This document shows positions 51,934 to 61,771 of a stretch of DNA of 64,000 nucleotides, piece by piece; positions within the stretch are counted from its first letter, which is position 1; every line of letters starts with the position of its first letter. The stretch is from NCBI RefSeq assembly GCF_029227915.1, contig NC_079876.1:932001-996000 (forward strand). The letters are read 5' to 3'. The notes beneath the pieces were generated by a model that saw only the letters and a program-made list of their open reading frames with translations, had not been told where the DNA came from and ran no database searches. The translations under genes were made by a program, and so were the position numbers. The stretch comes from Hydractinia symbiolongicarpus (lineage: Eukaryota; Cnidaria; Hydrozoa; Anthoathecata; Hydractiniidae).

Positions 51934-52087
51934 GATTTTACAAATTATTATTTCACCACTAAAGCCCATGAGACTTGTAGTATTTAAAGATATTTTCATT
52001 TTTGATGAGACGCTGAATAAAAGAAGTTTAATCGCCGGCAAACGAAAACCCGCGACTTCCCGTAAATCCCGGACTCAGCCCGTTTAG
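51934..52087 (+). repeat. Marker monomer, cassette 8
   Basis: 1,418 bp (7 monomers) after cassette 7, and partner of cassette 5 at lag 5,266. Confidence 0.8.
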
Positions 52088-53959
52088 TCAAAAGTATACA
52101 AAGAAAGTACCCAGGGAGTAAACTCATTTCCCGAACGATTTTTTAAATTATTTTTTCACCACTAAAACGCATGAGACTTGCAGTTTTCAAAAATGTTTTC
52201 ATTTTTGATGAGACGCTTAATAAAAGAGGTTTAATCGCCGGCAAACGAAATCCCGTGTTTTCCCGTAAATCCGGGGCTTGGCCCGTATAGTCGAATGTAT
52301 ACAAAGAAAGTACCCAGGGAGTAAACTCATTTCCCGAACGATTTTTTAATATATTTTTTCACCACTAAAACGCATTAGACTTGTAGTTTTCAAAAATGTT
52401 TTCATTTTTGATGAGACGCTGAATAAAAGAAGTTTAATCGCCGGCAAACGAAAACCTGCGATTTCCCGTAAATCCCGAGTCGGCCCGTATAGTCAAAAGT
52501 ATACAAAGAAAGTACCCAGGGTGTAAACTCATTTCCCGAACGATTTTTTAAATTATTATTTCACCACTAAAGCCCATGAGATTTGTAGTATTTAAAGATA
52601 TTTTCATTTTTGATGAGACGCTGAATAAAAGAAGTTTAATCGCCGGCAAACGAAAACCTGCGATTTCCCGTAAATCCCGAGTCGGCCCGTATAGTCAAAA
52701 GTATACAAAGAAAGTACCCAGGGTGTAAACTCATTTCCCGAACGATTTTTTAAATTATTTTTTCACAACTAAAACGCATGAGACTTGTAGTTTTCAAAAA
52801 TGTTTTTATTTTTGATGAGACGCTGAATAGAAGAAGTTTAATCGCCGGCAAACGAAAACCTGCGATTTCCCGTAAGTCCCGGACTCGGCCCGTATAGTCA
52901 AAAGTATACAAAGAAAGTACCCGGGGTGTAAACTCATTTCCTGAACGATTTTTTAAATTATTATTTCACCACTAAAGCCCATGAGACTTGTAGTTTTCAA
53001 AAATGTTTTCATTTTTGATGAGACGCTGAATAAAAGAAGTTTAATTGCCGGCAAACGAAAATCCGCGACTTCCCGTAAATCCCGGACTCGGCCCGTATAG
53101 TCAAAAGTATACAAAGAAAGTACCCAGGGAGTAAACTCATTTCCCGAACGATTTCTTAAATTAATTTTCACCACTATAACGCATGAGACTTGTAGTTTTC
53201 AGAAATGTTTTCATTTTTGATGAGACGCTTAATGAAAATTGTTTAATCGCCGGCAAACGAAAACCCGCGATTTCCCGTAAATCCCGGGCTTGGCCCGTAT
53301 AGTCGAATGTATACAAAGAAAGTACCCTGTGAGTAAACTCATTTCCCGAACGAATTTTTAAATTATCTTTTCACCACTAAAACGCATGAGACTTGTAGTT
53401 TTCAGAAATGTTTTCATTTTTGATGAGACGCTTAATAAAAGCGGTTTAATCGCCGGCAAACGAAAACCCGAGATTTCCCGTAAATCCCGGGCTTGGCCCG
53501 TATAGTCGAATGTATACAAAGAAAGTACCCAGGGAGTAAACTCATTTCCCGAACGATTTTTTAAATTTTTTTTTCACCACTAAAACGCATGAGACTTGTA
53601 GTTTTCTAAAATGTTTTCATTTTTGATGAGAAGCTTAATGAAAGAGGCTTAATCGCCGGCAAACGAAAACCCGCGATTTCCCGTAAATCCCGGGCTTGGC
53701 CCGTATAGTCGAATGTATACAAAGAAAGTACCCTGTGAGTAAACTCATTTCCAGAAGGATTTTTTAATTTATTTTTTCAACACTAAAACGCATGAGATTT
53801 GTAGTTTTCAAAAATGTTTTCATTTTTGATGAGACGCTGAATAAAAGAAGTTTAATTGCCGGCTAACGAAAACCTGCGATTTCCCGTAAATCCCGAGTCG
53901 GCCCGTATAGTCAAAAGTATACAAAGAAAGTACCCAGGGTGTAAACTCATTTCCCGAAC

Positions 53960-54113
53960 GATTTTACAAATTATTATTTCACCACTAAAGCCCATGAGAC
54001 TTGTAGTATTTAAAGATATTTTCATTTTTGATGAGACGCTGAATAAAAGAAGTTTAATCGCCGGCAAACGAAAACCCGCGACTTCCTGTAAATCCCGGAC
54101 TCAGCCCGTTTAG
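53960..54113 (+). repeat. Marker monomer, cassette 9
   Basis: 2,026 bp (10 monomers) after cassette 8, and partner of cassette 6 at lag 5,266. Followed by GTATAAAAAGAAAG. Confidence 0.8.
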
Positions 54114-54529
54114 TCAAAAGTATAAAAAGAAAGTACCCAGGGAGTAAACTCATTTCCCGAACGATTTTTTAAATTATTTTTTCACCACTAAAACGCATGA
54201 GACTTGCAGTTTTCAAAAATGTTTTCATTTTTGATGAGACGCTTAATAAAAGAGGTTTAATCGCCGGCAAACGAAATCCCGTGTTTTCCCGTAAATCCGG
54301 GGCTTGGCCCGTATAGTCGAATGTATACAAAGAAAGTACCCAGGGAGTAAACTCATTTCCCGAACGATTTTTTAATATATTTCTTCAACACTAAAACGCA
54401 TTAGACTTGTAGTTTTCAAAAATGTTTTCATTTTTGATGAGACGCTGAATAAAAGAAGTTTAATCGCCGGCAAACGAAAACCTGCGATTTCCCGTAAATC
54501 CCGAGTCGGCCCGTATAGTCAAAAGTATA

Positions 54530-57500
54530 CAAAGAAAGTACCCAGGGTGTAAACTCATTTCCCGAACGATTTTTTAAATTATTATTTCACCACTAAAGCC
54601 CATGAGATTTGTAGTATTTAAAGATATTTTCATTTTTGATGAGACGCTGAATAAAAGAAGTTTAATCGCCGGCAAACGAAAACCTGCGATTTCCCGTAAA
54701 TCCCGAGTCGGCCCGTATAGTCAAAAGTATACAAAGAAAGTACCCAGGGTGTAAACTCATTTCCCGAACGATTTTTTAAATTATTTTTTCACCACTAAAA
54801 CGCATGAGACTTGTAGTTTTCAAAAATGTTTTTATTTTTGATGAGACGCTGAATAGAAGAAGTTTAATCGCCGGCAAACGAAAACCTGCGATTTCCCGTA
54901 AGTCCCGGACTCGGCCCGTATAGTCAAAAGTATACAAAGAAAGTACCCGGGGTGTAAACTCATTTCCTGAACGATTTTTTAAATTATTATTTCACCACTA
55001 AAGCCCATGAGACTTGTAGTTTTCAAAAATGTTTTCATTTTTGATGAGACGCTGAATAAAAGAAGTTTAATTGCCGCCAAACGAAAACCCGCAACTTCCT
55101 GTAAATCCCGGACTCGCCCCGTATAGTCAAAAGTATACAAAGAAAGTACCCAGGGAGTAAACTCATTTCCCGAACGATTTTTTAAATTAATTTTCACTAC
55201 TAAAACGCATGAGACTTGTAGTTTTCAGAAATGTTTTCATTTTTGATGAGACGCTTAATGAAAGTTGTTTAATCGACGGCAAACAAAAACCCGCGATTTC
55301 CCGTAAATACCGGGCTTAGCCCGTATAGTCGAATGTATACAAAGAAAGTACCCTGTGAGTAAATCATTTCCCGAACGAATTTTTAAATTATCTTTTCACC
55401 ACTAAAACGCATGAGACTTGTAGTTTTCAGAAATGTTTTCATTTTTGATGAGACGCTTAATAAAAGTGGTTTAATCGCCGGCAAACGAAAACCCGCGATT
55501 TCCCGTAAATCCCGGGCTTGGCCCGTATAGTCGAATGTATACAAAGAAAGTACCCAGAGAGTAAACTCATTTCCCGAACGATTTTTTAAATTTTTTTTTC
55601 ACCACTAAAACGCATGGGACTTGTAGTTTTTAAAAATGTTTTCATTTTTGATGAGACGCTGAATAAAAGAAGTTTAATTGCCGCCAAACGAAAACCCGCG
55701 ACTTCCCGTAAATCCCGGACTCGGCCCGTATAGTCAAAAGTATACAAAGAAAGTACCCAGGGAGTAAACTCATTTCCCGAACGATTTTTTAAAATAATTT
55801 TCACCACTAAAACGCATGAGACTTGTAGTTTTCAGAAATGTTTTCATTTTTGATGAGACGCTTAATGAAAGTTGTTTAATCGACGGCAAACGAAAACCCG
55901 CGATTTCCCGTAAATCCCGGGCTTGGCCCGTATAGTCGAATGTATACAAAGAAAGTACCCAGAGAGTAAACTCATTTCCCGAACGATTTTTTAAATTTTT
56001 TATTCACCACTAAAACGCATGAGACTTGTAGTTTTTAAAAATATTTTCATTTTTGATGAGACGCTTAATGAAAGAGGTTTAATCGCCGGCAAACGAAAAC
56101 CCGCGATTTCCCGTAAATCCTGGGCTTGGCCCGTATAGTCGAATGTATACAAAGAAAGTACTCTGTGAGTAAACTCATTTCCAGAACGATTTTTTAATTT
56201 ATTTTTTCAACACTAAAACGCATGAGACTTGTAGTTTTCAAAAATGTTTTCATTTTTGATGAGACGCTGAATAAAAGAAGTTTAATCGCTGGCAAACGAA
56301 AACCCGCGACTTCCCGTAAATCCCGGACTCAGCCCGTATAGTCAACAGTATACAAAGAAAGTACCCAGGGTGTAAACTCATTTCCCGAACGATTTTTTAA
56401 ATTATTTTTTCACCACTAAAACGCATGAGACTTGTAGTTTTCAAAAATGTTTTCATTTTTGATGAGACGCTGAATAAAAGAAGTTTAATTGCCGCCAAAC
56501 GAAAACCCGCGACTTCCTGTAAATCCCGGACTCGCCCCGTATAGTCAAAAGTATACAAAGAAAGTACCCAGGGTGTAAACTCATTTCCCGAACGATTTTT
56601 TAAATTATTATTTCACCACTAAAGCCCATGAGATTTGTAGTATTTAAAGATATTTTCATTTTTGATGAGACGCTGAATAAAAGAAGTTTAATCGCCGGCA
56701 AACGAAAACCTGCGATTTCCCGTAAATCCCGAGTCGGCCCGTATAGTCAAAAGTATACAAAGAAAGTACCCAGGGTGTAAACTCATTTCCCGAACGATTT
56801 TTTAAATTATTTTTTCACCACTAAAACGCATGAGACTTGTAGTTTTCAAAAATGTTTTTATTTTTGATGAGACGCTGAATAGAAGAAGTTTAATCGCCGG
56901 CAAACGAAAACCTGCGATTTCCCGTAAGTCCCGGACTCGGCCCGTATAGTCAAAAGTATACAAAGAAAGTACCCGGGGTGTAAACTCATTTCCTGAACGA
57001 TTTTTTAAATTATTATTTCACCACTAAAGCCCATGAGACTTGTAGTTTTCAAAAATGTTTTCATTTTTGATGAGACGCTGAATAAAAGAAGTTTAATTGC
57101 CGCCAAACGAAAACCCGCGACTTCCTGTAAATCCCGGACTCGCCCCGTATAGTCAAAAGTATACAAAGAAAGTACCCAGGGAGTAAACTCATTTCCCGAA
57201 CGATTTTTTAAATTAATTTTCACTACTAAAACGCATGAGACTTGTAGTTTTCAGAAATGTTTTCATTTTTGATGAGACGCTTAATGAAAGTTGTTTAATC
57301 GACGGCAAACGAAAACCCGCGATTTCCCGTAAATACCGGGCTTAGCCCGTATAGTCGAATGTATACAAAGAAAGTACCCTGTGAGTAAATCATTTCCCGA
57401 AGGAATTTTTAAATTATCTTTTCACCACTAAAACGCATGAGACTTGTAGTTTTCAGAAATGTTTTCATTTTTGATGAGACGCTTAATGAAAGAGGTTTAA

Positions 57501-58786
57501 TCGCCGGCAAACGAAAACCCGCGATTTCCCGTAAATCCTGGGCTTGGCCCGTATAGTCGAATGTATACAAAGAAAGTACTCTGTGAGTAAACTCATTTCC
57601 AGAACGATTTTTTAATTTATTTTTTCAACACTAAAACGCATGAGACTTGTAGTTTTCAAAAATGTTTTCATTTTTGATGAGACGCTGAATAAAAGAAGTT
57701 TAATCGCTGGCAAACGAAAACCCGCGACTTCCCGTAAATCCCGGACTCAGCCCGTATAGTCAACAGTATACAAAGAAAGTACCCAGGGTGTAAACTCATT
57801 TCCCGAACGATTTTTTAAATTATTTTTTCACCACTAAAACGCATGAGACTTGTAGTTTTCAAAAATGTTTTCATTTTTGATGAGACGCTGAATAAAAGAA
57901 GTTTAATTGCCGCCAAACGAAAACCCGCGACTTCCTGTAAATCCCGGACTCGCCCCGTATAGTCAAAAGTATACAAAGAAAGTACCCAGGGAGTAAACTC
58001 ATTTCCCGAACGATTTTTTAAATTAATTTTCACCACTAAAACGCATGAGACTTGTAGTTTTCAGAAATGTTTTCATTTTTGATGAGACGCTTAATGAAAG
58101 TTGTTTAATCGACGGCAAACGAAAACCCGCGATTTCCCGTAAATACCGGGCTTAGCCCGTATAGTCGAATGTATACAAAGAAAGTACCCTGTGAGTAAAT
58201 CATTTCCCGAACGAATTTTTAAATTATCTTTTCACCACTAAAACGCATGAGACTTGTAGTTTTCAGAAATGTTTTAATTTTTGATGAGACGCTTAATAAA
58301 AGTGGTTTAATCGCCGGCAAACGAAAACCCGCGATTTCCCGTAAATCCCGGGCTTGACCCGTATAGTCGAATGTATACAAAGAAAGTACCCAGAGAGTAA
58401 ACTCATTTCCCGAACGATTTTTTAAATTTTTTTTTCACCACTAAAACGCATGAGACTTGTAGTTTTTAAAAATGTTTTCATTTTTGATGAGACGCTGAAT
58501 AAAAGAAGTTTAATTGCCGCCAAACGAAAACCCGCGACTTCCCGTAAATCCCGGACTCGGCCCGTATAGTCAAAAGTATACAAAGAAAGTACCCAGGGAG
58601 TAAACTCATTTCCCGAACGATTTTTTAAAATAATTTTCACCACTAAAACGCATGAGACTTGTAGTTTTCAGAAATGTTTTCATTTTTGATGAGACGCTTA
58701 ATGAAAGTTGTTTAATCGACGGCAAACGAAAACCCGCGATTTCCCGTAAATACCGGGCTTGGCCCGTATAGTCGAATGTATACAAA
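54530..58786 (+). repeat. Interleaved 10-mer and 14-mer repeats
   Basis: About 54,530-55,452 matches 56,556-57,478 at lag 2,026 (10-mer), while about 55,010-55,950 matches 57,846-58,786 at lag 2,836 (14-mer). The overlap of the two source segments shows two separate copying events drawing on the same monomers. Confidence 0.77.
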
Positions 58787-59748
58787 GAAAGTACCCTGTG
58801 AGTAAACTCATTTCCCGAACGAATTTTTAAATTATCTTTTCACCTCTAAAACGCATGAGACTTGTAGTTTTCAGAAATGTTCTCATTTTTGATAAGACGC
58901 TTAATAAAAGTGGTTTAATCGCCGGCAAACGAAAACCCGCGATTTCCCGTAAATCCCGGGCTTGGCCCGTATAGTCGAATGTATACAAAGAAAGTACCCA
59001 GAGAGTAAACTCATTTCCCGAACGATTTTTTAAATTTTTTATTCACCACTAAAACGCATGAGACTTGTAGTTTTCAAAAATGTTTTCATTTTTGATGAGA
59101 CGCTTAATGAAAGAGGTTTAATCGCCGGCAAACGAAATCCCGCGATTTCCCGTAAATCCTGGGCTTGGCCCGTATAGTCGAATGTATACAAAGAAAGTAC
59201 TCTGTGAGTAAACTCATTTCCAGAACGATTTTTTAATTTATTTTTTCAACACTAAAACGCATGAGACTTGTAGTTTTCAAAAATGTTTTCATTTTTGATG
59301 AGACGCTGAATAAAAGAAGTTTAATCGCTGGCAAACGAAAACCCGCGACTTCCCGTAAATCCCGGACTCAGCCCGTATAGTCAACAGTATACAAAGAAAG
59401 TACCCAGGGTGTAAACTCATTTCCCGAACGATTTTTTAAATTATTTTTTCACCACTAAAACGCATGAGACTTATAGTTTTCAAAAAATTTTTCATTTTTG
59501 ATCAGACGCTGAATAAAAGAAGTTTAATTGCCGCCAAACGAAAACCCGCGACTTCCCGTAAATCCCGGACTCGGCCCGTATAGTCAAAAGTATACAAAGA
59601 AAGTACCCAGGGAGTAAACTCATTTCCCGAACGATTTTTTAAATTATTTTCACCACTAAAACGCATGAGACTTGTAGTTTTCAGAAATGTTTTCATTTTT
59701 GATGAGACGCTTAATGAAAGTTGTTTAATGGACGGCAAACGAAAACCC
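57520..59748 (+). repeat. 21-mer segment (lag 4,252 bp), copy 1
   Basis: Frames ending at 58,036 and 58,643 recur at 62,288 and 62,895. The distinctive CAAAAAATTTTTCATT with TTTTTGATCAGACG, which disrupts the monomer hairpin, is at about 59,478-59,506 and again near 63,731-63,758. CTCGTTTCCCG and TTCACCTCTAAAACG are also shared. Confidence 0.84.
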
Positions 59749-60441
59749 GCGATTTCCCGTAAATACCGGCCTCGCCCGTATAGTCGAATGTATACAAAGA
59801 AAGTACCCTGTGAGTAAACTCGTTTCCCGAACGAATTTTTAAATTATCTTTTCACCACTAAAACGCATGAGACTTGTAGTTTTCAGAAATGTTTTCATTT
59901 TTGATGAGACGCTTAATAAAAGTGGTTTAATCGCTGGCAAACGAAAACCCGCGATTTCCCGTAAATCCCAGGCTTGGCCCGTATAGTCGAATGTATACAA
60001 AGAAAGTACCCAGAGAGTAAACTCATTTCCCGAACGATTTTTTAAATTTTTTATTCACCACTAAAACGCATGAGACTTGTAGTTTTCAAAAATGTTTTCA
60101 TTTTTGATGAGACGCTTAATGAAAGAGGTTTAATCGCCGGCAAACGAAAACCCGCGATTTCCCGTAAATCCTGGGCTTGGCCCGTATAGTCGAATGTATA
60201 CAAAGAAAGTACTCTGTGAGTAAACTCATTTCCAGAACGATTTTTTAATTTATTTTTTCAACACTAAAACGCATGAGACTTGTAGTTTTCAAAAATGTTT
60301 TCATTTTTGATGAGACGCTGAATAAAAGAAGTTTAATCGCTGGCAAACGAAAACCCGCGACTTCCCGTAAATCCCGGACTCAGCCCGTGTAGTCAACAGT
60401 ATACAAAGAAAGTACCCAGGGTGTAAACTCATTTCCCGAAC

Positions 60442-60595
60442 GATTTTACAAATTATTATTTCACCACTAAAGCCCATGAGACTTGTAGTATTTAAAGATA
60501 TTTTCATTTTTGATGAGACGCTGAATAAAAGAAGTTTAATCGCCGGCAAACGAAAACCCGCGACTTCCCGTAAATCCCGGACTCAGCCCGTTTAG
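60442..60595 (+). repeat. Marker monomer, cassette 10
   Basis: 6,482 bp (32 monomers) after cassette 9. The following monomer reads CCCGCGTTTTCCCG where the other nine cassettes have CCCGTGTTTTCCCG, so this copy keeps a CpG the others lack. Homology to cassettes 5 and 6 extends about 60,405-61,690. Confidence 0.8.
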
Positions 60596-61771
60596 TCAAA
60601 AGTATACAAAGAAAGTACCCAGGGAGTAAACTCATTTCCCGAACGATTTTTTAAATTATTTTTCACCACTAAAACGCATGAGACTTGCAGTTTTCAAAAA
60701 TGTTTTCATTTTTGATGAGACGCTTAATAAAAGAGGTTTAATCGCCGGCAAACGAAATCCCGCGTTTTCCCGTAAATCCGGGGCTTGGCCCGTATAGTCG
60801 AATGTATACAAAGAAAGTACCCAGGGAGTAAACTCATTTCCCGAACGATTTTTTAATATTTTTTTTCACCACTAAAACGTATTAGACTTGTAGTTTTCAA
60901 AAATGTTTTCATTTTTGATGAGACGCTGAATAAAAGAAGTTTAATCGCCGGCAAACGAAAACCTGCGATTTCCCGTAAATCCCGAGTCGGCCCGTATAGT
61001 CAAAAGTATACAAAGAAAGTACCCAGGGTGTAAACTCATTTCCCGAACGATTTTTTAAATTATTATTTCACCACTAAAGCCCATGAGATTTGTAGTATTT
61101 AAAGATATTTTCATTTTTGATGAGACGCTGAATAAAAGAAGTTTAATCGCCGGCAAACGAAAACCTGCGATTTCCCGTAAATCCCGAGTCGGCCCGTATA
61201 GTCAAAAGTATACAAAGAAAGTACCCAAGGTGTAAACTCATTTCCCGAACGATTTTTTAAATTATTTTTTCACCACTAAAACGCATGAGACTTGTAGTTT
61301 TCAAAAATGTTTTTATTTTTGATGAGACGCTGAATAAAAGAAGTTTAATCGCCGGCAAACGAAAACCTGCGATTTCCCGTAAGTCCCGGACTCGGCCCGT
61401 ATAGTCAAAAGTATACAAAGAAAGTACCCGGGGTGTAAACTCATTTCCTGAACGATTTTTTAAATTATTATTACACCACTAAAGCCCATGAGACTTGTAG
61501 TTTTTAAAAATGTTTTCATTTTTGATGAGACGCTGAATAAAAGAAGTTTAATTGCCGCCAAACGGAAACCCGCGACTTTCTGTAAATCCCGGACTCGCCC
61601 CGTATAGTCAAAAGTATACAAAGAAAGTACCCATGGAGTAAACTCATTTCCCGAACGATTTTTTAAATTAATTTTCACCACTAAAACGCATGAGACTTGT
61701 AGTTTTCAGAAATGTTTTCATTTTTGATGAGACGCTTAATGAAAGTTGTTTAATCGACGGCAAACGAAAAC

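Larger units (their letters stand above)
51486..55566 (+). repeat. 26-mer segment (lag 5,266 bp), copy 2
   Basis: Second copy of 46,220-50,300. Scattered differences include AATCGACGGCAAACAAAAACC near 55,271 against ATTCGACGGCAAACG. The match stops about 55,571, where AAATTTTTTTTTCACC faces AAATTATTTTTTCAACACT. Confidence 0.85.
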
